This document shows, piece after piece, positions 1 through 22,731 of a stretch of 35,156 nucleotides of DNA. Positions within the stretch are counted from its first letter, which is position 1, and the number at the start of each line of letters is the position of its first letter. Below the pieces are notes generated by a model. That model saw only the letters and a program-made list of their open reading frames with translations, had not been told where the DNA came from and searched no databases. Source of the stretch: Gonium pectorale (Eukaryota; Chlorophyta; Chlorophyceae; Chlamydomonadales; Volvocaceae). A program made the translations under genes and the position numbers. The stretch is from NCBI GenBank assembly GCA_001584585.1, contig LSYV01000017.1, positions 1,617,586-1,652,741 of the forward strand, read 5' to 3'.

Positions 1-2
1 CG

Positions 3-167
3 CCCTGGGGAGAAGCCGCAGCTGATCCCGAACTGGCTGCGCAGCTGAGGGTGCTGCCTGCTGGCCAGGCGCAAGCGGAAATTCGGCGCCGAGATCTTGG
101 ACTCTCGGCGAGGAGCGCTTGTCGTGTTTCAGAAATAAGACGGCTCGCGGTCCGCAACCCTGCATAG
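3..167 (+). CDS. Possible 3' end of a coding exon running in from the left edge
   Basis: The frame starting at base 3 is open from the window edge to TAG at 165-167. It reads through segments such as DPELAAQLRVLPAGQAQAEI, with an amino-acid mix that looks coding. There is no recognised domain, no visible splice acceptor and no downstream TGTAA. The stretch is short enough to be chance in GC-rich DNA. Confidence 0.2.
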   Translation, partial: PWGEAAADPELAAQLRVLPAGQAQAEIRRRDLGLSARSACRVSEIRRLAVRNPA

Positions 168-2767
168 CGCATCCGAGGGTGGACATAAGCTTCGCCGGCT
201 GCCCGTCGTGCGCAATCATGCTGGGCAGCTCAGTTCGTGCGATAAGCCGCGCGCTGCGATGGACGCCTTTCACGCCCCGCCCCGCCGACGACGCCAGCAC
301 TCTCACTGCCGTGCGCGGCAGCAGGGGCCGCGTCAGCGGCATGCAGGGCACCGGGCGCACAGGGTGTTTTGCGGGTTGTCATCTTCTTGTACAAGCCAGC
401 ACAAGCGGCTCGCAAAACTCACGGCGCATTTGGGCATGCCCGGGTCAACACCGGCACAGCCGCTGCGCTGGCTGGAGAACCCGCCCGTGGGCAAGCCGGC
501 GGCAAATGCCCAGGGGCCTGGGTACAGGCCGTACCGCCGGTAGCGTTCTTGCCGTACGTTTGAAATCGAAGGCGGACGGGCGAGCCCTTCCAACGCGTTG
601 CTAGGCCGAGGGGCAAAGCGCGCAAGGAGCCGGGTCGTGATGCTCGTGACGCACGATCCCACCTCCGTGGGCGTCTTGTTCTGTGCTGAAGACCCCTGGG
701 CGTCTGCCGCTGGCTTGCTATTGGGATACCAGGCCAGGGAGCAGGGACAGAACAAGGACGTATGGACCCTTACTAGGACGCCGTCACCGAGCATCAAGCC
801 TGTCAGCAAAGCTATCCAATATTTTGCCAATGGGTATGAGCAACGACGCGAACGAGGACGGGTGTGCTGCGTCCGCGGTGGGTCCGTTAACGGATGGGTA
901 GCTAGCATCGCGGAACCCTGCGGAACTGCGGCCGCCCATCAGGCGACGGCAACGGTCCGAATGGTGGCGAGGCCATTAGCCCCACGGCTCACCGGGTTTT
1001 CTTATGTGCGGAGGGCACAGTATGATTCTGCGGTAAGGTATGGACGCCTGGGCATGGCGAGGCGACGCAGCGGGCGCGCCGCGTGCCGGGCGTGGAATGG
1101 CTGGCATGGTGCCTGGCTCTCCGGGCCCAACGGTACCGTAGACGAACGGCGTGAGGTCGTTAGGGGTCCACCGACTTACATTTACTGAAGCCGAGGGCAG
1201 CGACTTTGCGCTCCGACGGTTTGCACGGCACTGTACGGCACACCGTGCCAATGTATGCGTCCCCGGCAGCGGGAAAAGCCCAACAGAAAATCTGCCCCAG
1301 GGAGTATGTCCCTGGGTGTTAAAAAGGTTCCCTCCGCCCATCACTAGGACATACAAACATCACCATGAATCTGCATCAACACAGCTGTACCAAGGTTGCG
1401 CCAATGGCTGCTGTACAACTCACAACCAACCTTACTGTACTGGACTTGGCCAACACTCGCAATATCCTAACGTCAAGGACCCGGGAAGAAACTTGCTTCT
1501 CGTACTGCTACAGCTCGCCCTTCGAGACTTTGGCCAGCATCGATTCAACCGCCCCCAACTGCCAACCACAGCAGCCTGCCACAACCCTCTTGTGTCAATG
1601 TGGCGGGGCGCGGAATAGTCGCACCGGCCAGATTGCATTGCACCACCGGCCAGATTGCAATGATACAGACGCCGACGCCGACATAGTTTCCATCCGTCCA
1701 ACTCCAAACGAGCGACCCTCCACTACCGCACCATCACTAAATGACACGTGCACCTATCTCGCCGAGCACGGTGCTCTCGATCAGCATCGACCAGGGATCC
1801 CCTCACGCGCAACAGGCTGTCCCGTTGAACAGATACAACGACGCGGGACAGCGAGGCCCAACTGTATCCTTGCAGACCCCAACTCTCCACCCATATGCGA
1901 ACCGCCGCAGTAATGAAGGGCGGCGGGGTACGGCACACTCACGCCTCGCTCACTCCCTCACCATCATACAGCCGAGTTGGTCCGCAACCGACCGACTTTC
2001 GTGATGCTTAAGTTCAGACCTCGGGCCATATGTACGGCACAATCGGGCCGGGATACCGGTATTCCGACTCTGTCCAGTACGCTCGAATCGGGCACGGCTC
2101 CGGCCTTTCACGGCTCCTGTCCTTCCCTGATTCTTCTGTTCAACCTGCCTGGCAAAGACGGTGCGCGGCGTTGTTTTCGACGCCCTTCGCCCTCACACCG
2201 ATGTATGTGGCACGTGGCAATGGCACCGGATCTCGCGTGCGTGTTCGGACAGCGGTCCTCCGTCCAACACACGCCGACCCGACCGGTAGCAAGTGTGATG
2301 CAGCGGCTCCCAATGCCCGCGCAGACCTCCCTTGGCTGCCGTTATGAACCCATTTTGCCGCAGCCGTGCGCGACACGACTGCCTGACCCAGGCGCCCAGG
2401 CGCCCCAACAACACCACACTACGGGGGTGCAATGCTGGCAGTGACGCTCGGCTCTCACGCTACGCAGACCCCCCAACGGAAGGGGACTGCCGAATCCAGC
2501 GTATTCCCCCGAGCCGCGCGCATAACGGCAGCACGAACACAACGCCCCCATGCACCCCCATGCACCGAATGCACCGAACAACCAGGCGGACACGCAGTCA
2601 AGTAACCAATAAAGAATGGACCGCGCTCAGAGGCTGCGAAAGCATAGTACAAGCACCGGGCTGCACCAGGAGCATGCAGCGGGCGTCAAACCGTAATCAG
2701 TGGGCGGTGCTCTCCGCCAGGGCCCCTCGCGTCCAGCCAGCCGCAGGGGTGGGGAGGGCGCCGCGCC
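168..2767. other. Intergenic region downstream of CruP, no gene recognised
   Basis: About 2.6 kb with only short, overlapping ORFs on both strands and no domain or coherent exon chain. The right part should hold the CruP 3' UTR. A minus-strand TGTAA (TTACA on the plus strand) occurs near 1175, which would imply a long 3' UTR of about 1.6 kb. A short direct repeat lies at 1622-1662. Nothing else stands out. Confidence 0.5.
1622..1662. repeat. Short tandem direct repeat, 22-bp period
   Basis: The unit caccggccagattgcattg at 1622-1640 recurs at 1644-1662 with one change. It is a minor tandem duplication in non-coding DNA. Confidence 0.75.
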
Positions 2768-5700
2768 TCATCCCCGGCCCGTGGGGCTCTGCGCCTCGGC
2801 CGCCGCCACCACCGCCGACACAGGCGACGCCGTCACCGGCGCCGTCGGCGCCCCCACGCCGCCATCCCCCGCGCTCCCTGGCGCCGGCTGCGCCGCTGGC
2901 TCCGGCTCCGGCGCGGCGGCGGCCGCCAGCGCCGCCAGCGCCGCCGCCGGCGGAACCGGTTTGGATTCAGACGCGTGGTATCGGTAGTCGGATCCACTGC
3001 CGTACTCGAGCGTGTCCAGCAGGCGCTGGAAGGCGTAGCCGGGGATGATTCCCCGCAGCGGCCGCAGCAGGGTGTACGACAGCGTGTACGCCATGAGGGC
3101 AAAGTAGTGAGCGAACCAGCGGACGAGCACCGGCGCGCCCACCTGCACGGGGTTTCGGAGAGGCGTGCAGAGGGTGTGTGTGGTGGGGGGGGCCGACGAG
3201 GGCCGCCAGTCGCGTGTTTGGGGCCGAGGTTGGGGGGCAGCAGGGGATGGTACGGTAGGGCAAGAAAGGGGCAACAGCGAGCGTAAGCAGGATCCTCGGG
3301 TAAAACTCCCGTCGGCCCCGCACATTGGACCACACACACACACACCCAACCCCGCCCCACCTGCAGCAGCACCCGGCTGACGGTGACGGGGTTCGCAATC
3401 ATCATGCCCACCATGCTAAGCGACAGCGGGACGAGCTGGATCGTGTCCTGTACGGCAGGGTCCAGGTCCGGGTCCGGGTAAGCAGGACGCATGGGGCCGA
3501 GCGAGCGGGCGGACGGGGGCGCCCGTGAGCCGGTCGTGTCCTGGATACCGCAGTACGGTACGACAGCAATATACGGCACACATCACCCCGGCCACGTCGA
3601 GCAACCGCCGCGCCCCCACCTGCAGGAAAGGCCGCAGCACGCGGTCCCCCAGCACGCCCATCACGCCAAAGTTGCAGCCCAGGATCTCGTTCACGTGCGT
3701 GTACGGCAGCCGCAGCCACGACGGCGCCGACCGGAAGTCCCGCTCAAAGGTCGACTGCCGCTGCAGCGACGACGCCGACGTGGCCGTCGCCGACGCCTTG
3801 GGTTCGGTGGCGGCTGCGGTGGCGGCGAGCGCCGCCGCCGGAACCGCCAGCGAGGACGACGACGCCGGCGCTGCGGCGCTGTCGAGCCCCTCCTCGTGGA
3901 AGTAGTCCGCCGGGTCGGCGGAGCCGGCGGCGAAGCGCGCCGCCGCCATCGCCACCGCCTCCTGGAACGCCGCCGCCGGGCCGCCGCCAGCGCCGAACAC
4001 CAGCGGCGGCGCCTCGGCCTCGGCCTCCGCCTCGGCCCTGGCCGCCGCGAGGGCGTAGGGCGGCGCGTGCGGGTAGCCGGGCGGGTAGGCGGCCTGCCCC
4101 ACGCCGATGCTCATGGAGCGCTGGAAGAGCCAGGAGGCGGAGAGGGAGGGCTGGTAGGGGTGCAGCCAGGCCAGGTCGGGCTGGCGGAGGCGGTCCTCGG
4201 AGAGCGCCTGGTGCAGGCCGCGCGTGAGGCGGCCCAGGTGGCGCATCATGGAGCCGAAGCCGCCGAACGACAGCGGGGACTGCGTGGCCGAGGCATCGCC
4301 GATCTGGGAACGAGGGAAAGAACGGAGGCAGGGGGCGAAGTGGAGGAGGGGAGGGAAGGGGAGGGCAGAGGGGAGGGGGGAGGGGGACGGGGGAATGGGG
4401 GGATTGGTTGGGAAGGGGGAGGGAGCGGCAGGCTTGAGAGGGCAGGCAGGCCGGAGGCGCGCTGCGGATCACGAGCAGGGGGTGCGGGGCGGAAGGAGCC
4501 GCGACCGGCACTTCGGACGGCGGGTTCGCAGCCGTTGCAGCGGTAGGGGTCGCATACAAGAGCCTCGCTACCGGTTTCGTCCCTCAGCCGGAACCTGTCT
4601 TCCTCGTGTTCTTGGCTTTTTTTGGCCTCAGGCGCCCAGGCCCTATGCCCGTGAACGCCTCCGTCAGCGTCCTCGCCGGGCCCCTACTGACACAACCCCG
4701 GGCCCCGGCCTCCACTGGCACCCACGGCCCCATCAACCGCCCGCCCGCACCCGTCACCGCCATCGGGCACCGCACCGCACCGCACCTGCATGACGCGGTC
4801 GAACGCGGGCTGCAGAGGCCCGTCGCTGTAGCAGGGGAAGCCGCCAAACAGCACCCGCTTGAAGCGCAGCGACGACAGCGGGACGCCCTGCGACCACGCA
4901 CACACACAGAGACAAACAGTGAGGGACACATTGAGGCACAAAGACAGAGGGAGGGAGACACACACACGCGGGACAGACAGTTTTGAGCACGCCATTTGCG
5001 TGTCGAACACACGACAGGGCGCGGTACGAGACAGTGACGATGGCGTTGGCGTGATGCCTTTTGAGCACGGGACGGCGGCCGGAGGCGCAGCGAGGGTCAG
5101 GCATGCTTTGGGGTGAGGCCGTCTGCGCAGGCGGCGCGCGTCGCAGCGGAGGGGAGACTCCTGCTGTTGGCCGATCTGTCGCTGCCCTTGCTTGCTCTCC
5201 CTGACTAGGCCACTGTCGTTGCAGGGCAGGGCAATACATATAGTATCGAGGCCTCCCGCGCTCCTACAGCAGATGCGTGCGTCCGTTTTCAAGGGCGACC
5301 GTCACAGCACGATGGGCCCACTCAATCCATAGCTGCCGCACACGACACAGCCCCACCCCAGATCCCACCCCAACCCAGCCGCCCCAGCCAGCCACCTGGT
5401 ACTGCGGCAGCATCTCAAAGTAGGTGTCCAGCAGCGACTCGAAGGAGGGCCGCTCGGGGTGCGCGTCGCTAGGGGGGCAGGAGGGGCAGTGGGATTGAAA
5501 GGCATTCTCAGTAGAGGGGCAGGAGGGGCGGCGAGGAGGGGGATAGAGGGTTGGAAGGCATTCTCAGTAGAGAAGCCCTGGCGAGGAGGGGGAGGGGCGA
5601 GTGATGGGAGGCCGTCTAAGCGCGCGCCGGGCTCCGAAGCAGGGCGCCTGGAGCGCCGTGGGGCGCGGGGCGGGCGGGGTCGGGCCGGCTAGCGGACGAG

Positions 5701-8700
5701 GCCGGTCCGGGCGAGCATCCGCGCAACCCGCCACGGAGCAGGGCCGGTTGCCACGGCGCAAGGCCGCCGACCCGCCGGGACCGCAGGCCAGGCGGCAGTG
5801 GGAGCCCGCTCGCTTTGATCCGGGCCGGCGAGGATCCCCTAGAGCCCACGTGGCACCCCTGGGCTCCCAACACCTAAACGAATACCCGGTCACGCCGCGG
5901 ACCGCTGACGCCGGAGGGAGAGGGTGTTGGGAAGTAGGGCTTCGCAGAATCGAGCTAGGCGCCAGCGGCATTCGCCCGACGCCGGTGGATGTGCTGGTCT
6001 GGGCGCGTGCGTGTCCCGCATGCGCAGCCGCATGCTCAAAATAGCCATGTATGTTACGTAGTAGGCGTGACGGGTGCAGTAAACAGGTCTTGAAGATAGC
6101 TAGGACATGCGGACATGCGTGCGCATGTGTGTTTATGTGCCCGGTAACCCCCCTATGTGTGCCCGGCTGCCCACCTGCATGCCCGTATATGGGTGTGCCC
6201 GAATGTGCGTGTGCGTGTATGTGTACCGCATGTGCGCGCAGCTGCCCACCTGTATGCCCGTATATGGGTGTGCCCGAATGTGCGTGTGCGTGTATGTGTA
6301 CCTCATGTGCGAGCAGCTGCCCACCTGTATGCGAACATGTAGGTGGTGCGCGCGGTGCCGCCCTCGGCGGGGAAGGCCTCCCAGAACAGCTGCATGTCGC
6401 TGCGCGCGTGGCTGAGCGAGTAGAGCAGGTCGGCGTAGGTGTTGGCGGGGGCGGGGAAGCCTGGAGCAGGGGGTTAGGAGCAAACAGGTGACGTAAATGC
6501 ACTGGCTTACACACGAAGGCTCCCGTGGGCCGTGTGTGTTGAAAAGGAAAACGCATAAGCCGTGGCCGTGTGTGTGTGTGGAGTGGATGGGGGGTGTGGG
6601 CGCTTCCAGTGAAGAAGCTTGGAGCGCGCCACTGCCTGGTCGTTCCAACGGTCGGGGAGGGGTGGGTGTGGAGAAGGGTGTAGATATCGTGATATAACCG
6701 GGCTGGGCGCAGGCGGCATTCGTCTCGTCCACCATGGGGCGGCGACCAGAGGAGCGGTCCGGACGAGTGAGAAGCGGGGCAGGCGTTGCCGCGGCGGACG
6801 GGCGGGGCTTGGGTGGCGCGGGAGCGGGAAGGCGGTCACCGCGGCGGGCCACCCCACGATGCCCATTCCCCGCTGGTGTCCTGCGCCCGCCACCGCCCCC
6901 CTCCAGTACCCATCCCCACCCCACGGCCAACCCTCCACTGTCCTGCGCGACGCATATACGGTGGGCGTGTTGTACCGCCCTGCTACCCCCCAATCCCACG
7001 GGCGGACGCGGCTGGCAACCAGTTTTCACTATCGAATCTGATTCTTTTGAACAAAATCGTCCCTCGCCGTCTGGTCCTCACCCTCGGCGCAGGAGCCCAC
7101 GACCATGCACATGCCGTCCGGCTTGACCCGGCCGCGGATCTGCTTGACGATGTCGCTGTAGTGGCCCATGCAGTCCAGCAGCAGCCGGGCGGTCAGGGAG
7201 CGGGGCGCGGGCGAGGACGTGGCGGTGGTGGAGGCGCCGGACAGGCCGTTGGGGCGGTTGGTGTCCCCAACCGCCAACGGCGAGGCGGTGCCACCGGGGG
7301 ACAGGCGCAGGCGCAGGCCGTCCTGAGGGGATGGGGTTCGACGGCGTGGGGTTGGGGTGGGCGGACGCAGAGTGGGGGGGAATGGTGTTGGGGGGAATGG
7401 GAAACGCGTAGCACCGACTTGCGATGAGGGGGATAGAGGGGTGGGTGTACTGGTGGGGGGCTGACGCGTAAGGCCAGGCGCCGAAATGCTCCCGTCGAAA
7501 TCACCGGCTGCCATCGCCGTCGCTGAGTCACGTGCCCCTCACATTGCTGTGCTCAGGCGAGTCGCCTCCCGCACCCCCAGCCCCAACCACCTGCCCCACC
7601 GCAGAACCGGCACCGGCGGCCGCAGGTCCACCGACCCAGGGGTCTGTCCTTGGCATCGCCTCCTGGCGAAGCCCACGGGGCCTGACATGGCCCCAGACTC
7701 ACCGGGTGGATGATGGCCCCCTTGAAGGCGGTGTTCTCGTGGATCACGCCGCCCGCGCCCAGGAAGCGCCGCCGCAGCGAGTCCAGCAGCCGGCGGGGCT
7801 GCACGCCCAGGTTCAGCACGTCGCTCGTCCACATGTCCTACATCGCAACGGTACGGGTAGGTATGGGTGCGTAAGAGCGGGTACAGGCAGGTGCGGGCAG
7901 GTAAGGCGAGGTGCGGACGGTGCGGGGGATGCGGACTGTGTCAACGGCGACCTGCAGCATCGTCACGAGCAGGTGAGCTTGGAGGCAGGCAGGCTGCAGA
8001 TGTCGAAGCGGACGTTAACAGAATCGCTCGTGTTGACGCGGCTTACGGCCCAAAGGCCGCCTTGCTGTCCAGGCAGTGGGCCCGGCGAATCGTGGGTTCC
8101 TAGCGGTAGCGGTACGGCGAGAGACAGCAACACACAACGCCCAGCTGCCCATGTGCATCATCCACGCGCCTCACTAGCAGAGCGCCGCCACAAGGGGGGG
8201 TCCATCTGTCTGGCAAGACCCGCCCGGCAGCCGGTCTGCCGCGTGCAGCACCCTTGCCGCCATCCGCGCCCGCCCATCCATCGGATCGCCCCTAGCCCAA
8301 CCCGCCTCTTCACTCCTCGCCCCCACCGTTGCCTCCTTTGGGCTCGGGATCTCCGCCCTCTCAAGCCATGACGCCTTCCCATTCCCTGACCCCCTTGCTT
8401 CTTAGTGGCGGGGGGGGGCAGCATGCGCGCCGGCTTGCTTCTTGGATGCCACGAGTGCTCTTCCCACCCCTCACGGTTACCCCCAGCTGCCGCGCTGCTC
8501 GCCCGTCCTTCGCACCCTCAGCCCGGCGCCCCTCCACCCCCATCATTACACCTGCCCCTTCCCCCACTGCTTATCAGGCATCACGCGTTACAACTCGTCT
8601 CCCATCTTTGCTGCCCCCTTTTCCTCCCCCACCTGGCCGCCAAGGAAGCCGACCCGGATGGGGTTGAACTCGGACACCACGGCCGCGCGCAGCTCCTCGC

Positions 8701-10394
8701 GGCTCAGCAGGCCCAGCTCTACCAGCACCTGGCAGGAAGGGAGAGGGCCGCGAGGAGCAAGTTAACACGTACAGCTGGGCCCACTGTTTGACGGGCGAGC
8801 CGAGGCCAAGGTAGCAGACGCGGCGTTTAGGGGCATCGCCCACTTCTAAAGTGAGGTACACACTGTGAGTATGAGTGCAGAATGCCCTTCGATGGAGCTT
8901 GACGTGCTTGGTGACCCAAGACGCGACAGACCGATTGGAGATCGCATCCGACACTGAGCCGACCCCCAGCTTCCTGCTCGCCCAGAGGAAGCGGAAGAGG
9001 GCCCCCCTGACGCCTCCACAGCTCCCGAATAATGCGCCGGCTCACTGGCGGCCTGGCGCGGCTGGCTACAGTCCGGAATGGAACCCGCGGTCCCTCCCCA
9101 AACCCCCCTTCGCCGTGAACGCGCCCTCCCTCACCTCCAGCTCCCCCCAGCTGATGTTCCACTCTTGGTTGCGGCCCTGGAGGGTGGAGGGGGGCGCAGG
9201 GGCGAGGACTGCTCAGGCCGAAAGACCGACCAGCAAACCGCAAGGGGTGGCTGAGCTGCCCGCTCGATCGGGAACACAATCCACAGACACAGGTGGAGCA
9301 GTCTGAGGCAATGGATGAAGAAGGTAGCGCCGGGCGGGCAAGGGTTTCCAAACTGGCAATGGGGCGAGGCCCGCGGAGGAGCTGCACAGGTCGGCGGAGA
9401 AGCGGGGCTGCCCTCCGGCGCTCGCACGGAGGCAAGGATTACGTCGTCACACCTTGGGTCCGGTGGCCAGCCCTCACTGCCGGGCACAGCGCCATATACT
9501 TGAACCATGATGCCCTTCCCCGCCGCGCCCCGCCGTGCTTGCCGCTACACACAATCGACCCCACGCTAGCCTCCTTGCTTGCCCAAGGTCGCCCCGTCCC
9601 CGTTCCCGCTTCGCCTCCCACCAGCACTACGCCACCGCCACCGCCACCACAGGCGCCTCCACCCCCCCCCCCGCACTGAGAATGCCTTCCAAACCCACTA
9701 CCCCCCCCGCACTGACCACCGCCTTCTGTCACAATCCTGTTACAGTCCTCCCTCAGCCGCAGGTCGGCATCGCCCAGTTTCCTTCGGTAGGGCTGTTTAA
9801 CCTTGGGATCCCTCATCCCCATTGGTAACCTCTACCCTTGTTCCGTTGTGGTCGGTATCTCTATCACCCCACCTGCACCAGACGCTTCTCCACGATGGCT
9901 ACCCGCCAGCCGCGCAGCTGCAGCGCCGTCGCCAGAAATAGCCCCAGCGTGCCGCCGCAGATGACCACGTCATAGTCGTGAGGCCGCGCAGGCCCCACCC
10001 GGTCGCCGTCTGAAGCCGCTGGCGCGGTTGGGGCGTCAGCGGCGTCGGGGCCGGAGCCGGTCGGGAAGAGCAGCGAGTCGTCGTACTTGACGACGGTTGG
10101 GCCCTTCTTGCTGGGCTCGTGCTTCTGGTTGCGCAGCGCACGCCAGTAGGCCTCGGAGACGTCGAGGAAGGCCAGGGGGTCGCCCTCTATGCCAGGCTGC
10201 GACAGGATCTGGCGCGCGAGGCCGTGGACGGCGGGGGCGGGGCGCGCGCCGGTGGGCCGGGCACCGGCGACGCGTGACGGCACGGGCACGACCGGCGCCG
10301 GCCAGCGTGCACAAGTTGGAGTGAGGTGGAGGTTATGAGGTGTCGGCGAGCGGTGCGACATCGGCCGTGAGCCGCGGTGGACTTGTGAGAGCAT
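2768..10394 (-). CDS. CruP: CruP, plastid lycopene cyclase-like FAD-dependent protein (11 exons, 830 aa)
   Basis: Exons, 5' to 3' on the minus strand: 10394-9873, 9176-9135, 8728-8633, 7837-7703, 7322-7082, 6460-6325, 5468-5396, 4887-4786, 4303-3620, 3447-3361 and 3142-2768 (TGA). All junctions are GT-AG and phases close to 830 codons plus stop. Residues 140-170 form the FAD-binding Rossmann motif (DYDVVICGGTLGLFLATA, then IVEK). It is followed by the family blocks GRNQEWNISWGELE, LLSREELRAAVVSEFNPIRVGF, DVLNLGVQPRRLL, VKQIRGRVKPDG, QLFWEAFP, IGDASATQSPLSFGGFGS and DRVLRPFLQD, in the order I know from plant CruP (the CruA/CruP lycopene-cyclase family). Known for the family: CruP is plastid-located and limits reactive oxygen damage; cyclase activity is doubtful. 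Residues 1 to about 60 are rich in Arg, Ala, Pro and Ser and suit a transit peptide (inferred). Oddities are an Ala/Glu-rich insert in the ninth exon and an Ala/Pro-rich C-terminal tail. The start is the least certain point: Met codons at 10394 and 10361 are both possible, and an upstream exon cannot be excluded. Confidence 0.93.
4322..4440. repeat. CruP: Polypurine/polypyrimidine tract in a CruP intron
   Basis: This is a long G/A-rich run of ggagggg-type units on the plus strand. On the coding strand it is a C/T tract directly upstream of the acceptor that opens the large ninth exon (4303). It has no protein-coding meaning. Confidence 0.8.
5476..5572. repeat. CruP: Direct repeat beside a CruP 3' splice site
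   Basis: Copy 1 is at 5476-5515 and copy 2 at 5518-5572. Both contain ggcaggaggggc and aaggcattctcagtagag; copy 2 has about 14 extra bases between them. On the coding strand these are repeated pyrimidine-rich segments just upstream of the acceptor at 5470-5469, so the 3' splice region of this intron has been duplicated. Confidence 0.8.
6166..6330. repeat. CruP: 75-bp tandem repeat (about 2.2 copies) containing a CruP 5' splice site
   Basis: The phrase gctgcccacctg(c/t)atg starts at 6166, 6241 and 6316, an exact 75-bp period, with long identical stretches between (for example gtgtgcccgaatgtgcgtgt). On the minus strand each copy presents CATACAG|gtgggcagc or CATGCAG|gtgggcagc. The copy at 6325/6324 is the donor that ends CruP exon 6. 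The other two are donor-like sites deeper in the intron. Confidence 0.9.
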
Positions 10395-11654
10395 TTCTGT
10401 TGGCGACCCTTCAACTGCGACTATTCAACGATTGGGAAGGTGCTCTAGCTACCCAAACACATCAGCTGTAGGGTGCAATACTTGTACAAGGCAGAGGACG
10501 CAATGTGGCACCGGGCTATGTAACGCTGAGCCAATCCAAGGTTTGCAACAGGCTCCAACCAAGCTAAGTCGCAGTGACACTGATGGTAAATGCCAAGCAT
10601 AATGTGCTCATGTCCAGCTCCGGGCCAGGGCCGACCACTGGTTCCCTCGTCTCGTCCAAGCGCATGGCCCGCAGCTCCTGGCTCAGCGTACAATAAGGAT
10701 CGATTTGATTTAATAAGGCAAATACAAGGATAAAATGGGGTTGTTCGCGCGCACGCTCAGGTCGGTCACTTGAGCTCCAGGCTGTGCTGAAAATGGCCGT
10801 AAAGCAGGTATCATTGTACAGTTTCTAACCGCTGGCCGTCCTCTGCCGGGTCATTAGGGCACCAAGGTGCACCGCGCGGGTTGGGGAATGCGGGTCTTCA
10901 CGTGTTTTTATGTACTCTGGTTCAATATAGGTTCGTGGCCAGTCACCATGCCCAGTTCTCAGCACGGGTGCTCTGCCGCGCTCTTGTCATGAAATTTCCG
11001 ACTTGGTGTCAGGTCGGGCCTTCCCACATTGTGGATTGGCGGAAGTGGTACATCCATAGCCTCCTAGGACAACGGTGTGATGCCGAACACGATGACTGTG
11101 GGCCCCGGCATGTACCGTGTCCGTTGGCGGGAACGCCCATACCCATGTGCCTAAGCGCCTCCCCTCCACCTGCTGCTTTGACGGGTTTGTGCCGACCGTG
11201 CAACCGCACGTTGCTGCCGCCCGACACGGGCGGAAAGACACAAAAGGCCTTCACCTGCTGACGCCTGCACTCCCGGTTTTGCAGTGGAACGCTGGTAACG
11301 GCACGGCACCGAATGTGATTGTACGGTAACTGCCACCATTTGACCAGACAAAGAATACAGCTGCTCCTTCTCTCAGGACCCATCATACGCGGGGGGGCCT
11401 GTTCGTTGGCACCCCGCGTCCGCGCTGCCCGGTCGTGCCAACGGCACATGCCGACATGCGGGATGCGAAGCAAGCAGTCAGCACTCCATGCCGAATGGGC
11501 GGTCCGCCAACTGTCGTGGAAACGCTCGCAGCGCTCCACCCAGATGCGCACCGCAGCAACTTGGATTAGCCAGGCACACCCTGCCCCACTGCATGGCTGC
11601 CGTCCTTACCAATAACAACGGCCCAGCCGCATGGCTGGCCAGGCACCAACGTCC
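10395..11654. other. Intergenic: gyrA 3' region and CruP upstream region
   Basis: This 1.26-kb gap lies between two minus-strand genes. The part near 11654 should hold the gyrA 3' UTR, and the part near 10395 the CruP promoter and 5' UTR. I found no TGTAA signal in minus orientation here, so the gyrA poly(A) site is not placed. An AT-rich patch at 10695-10737 (in minus orientation it includes ccttattaaatcaaatcg) is the best candidate for CruP core promoter DNA, about 300 bp above the chosen ATG. ORFs on either strand here lack domain signal or splice support. Confidence 0.45.
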
Positions 11655-21914
<10,260 letters not shown>

Positions 21915-22731
21915 GGTGAAAGCAGGGAACAGAACACGCGAGGAATGCTCAAACCCGTGAGCATGAAGACTAAATTAGGACCCGTCGGTAAGCGAAATGG
22001 CGGGGTGCTTGCATCCAAAGGGGCGGCAGGTGCCTGACGCGACCCGTCTGGTTCATTGGGGCTTGCGGTTGCAGCGGCAGCTGCAGCAGAGCGAGGCGCA
22101 CACTAGTGGTGATTTCATACGGAGTGGATTGCACTGACAACCAAGCGGCTCTGGTGTATCCCAACGGGGCCGCTGAAGGGCGCCTCGGGCAGAATGAGCA
22201 ACCCCACCACGATGGCGTGGCCGTGCTCGCCGCAGCGGCGTGGCATTCGGAGCACACCCCATGACATCAAAGCACCCAATCCCCGCCGACCCGAAGAAAG
22301 GTCACGCCCGCGCACACCGACATGACCCACCGTGGGTCGCCGGTTCACTTCCAGCGCCAACAGCGCCGATTGAGCTCCCGGCAGCATAGAAAAATATACT
22401 ACGCCTTAGTTACCAAGTTGATGGGCTGTGAGTGTGATCAGAGAGTGTTGCCCAGGGCGGGAAAGGGGCGGGTCGAACAAGACCCTTAAAACACAAAATC
22501 AAAGTCGTGGAACACAAAAGCAATTGCATGCCTAACACCCGGCCAACAGACGGGAAACTATGCACAAATCGTACACCGTACGGGCTGCCCGGCCGGCCCC
22601 CGTTTGCCTGCACTGCGCAATGCACTCCAGCCGTGTCCACCGCTGCGCGTACTGCAGATTATACAAGCAGTCCTCATAGAGGCCGGGGTCAGGAGGCGGT
22701 CTCGGAACGTTGTCGCTGTTCTCGAACAAGG
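21915..22731. promoter_or_regulatory. Shared upstream region of divergent gyrA and COX3
   Basis: These 817 bp separate the gyrA start codon (minus strand) from the COX3 start codon (plus strand) and must hold both 5' UTRs and promoters. No coding segment is convincing here. Two AT-rich patches stand out from the GC-rich surroundings: 22387-22402 (contains aaaaatatact) and 22485-22506 (contains ttaaaacacaaaatc). A near-perfect 15-bp palindrome, GACCCACCGTGGGTC, lies at 22324-22338. The gyrA start context is ACCATGG. Transcription starts cannot be placed from sequence alone. Confidence 0.5.

Noticed and set aside
3315..3350. CA-rich runs here and around 4900-4975
   Set aside because: Short, imperfect microsatellites in CruP introns, with nothing beyond ordinary simple repeats.
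3491..4546. 351-codon plus-strand ORF rich in Arg and Gly
   Set aside because: It is the antisense of CruP exon 9 and a purine-rich intron. The minus strand carries conserved CruP blocks here, and the Arg/Gly richness is what the reverse of Ala/Pro coding gives.
5564..6556. 330-codon minus-strand ORF with repeated THTHIRAHPYTG segments
   Set aside because: The repeats come from the 75-bp tandem DNA repeat in a CruP intron, read in a frame different from CruP. No protein function is supported.
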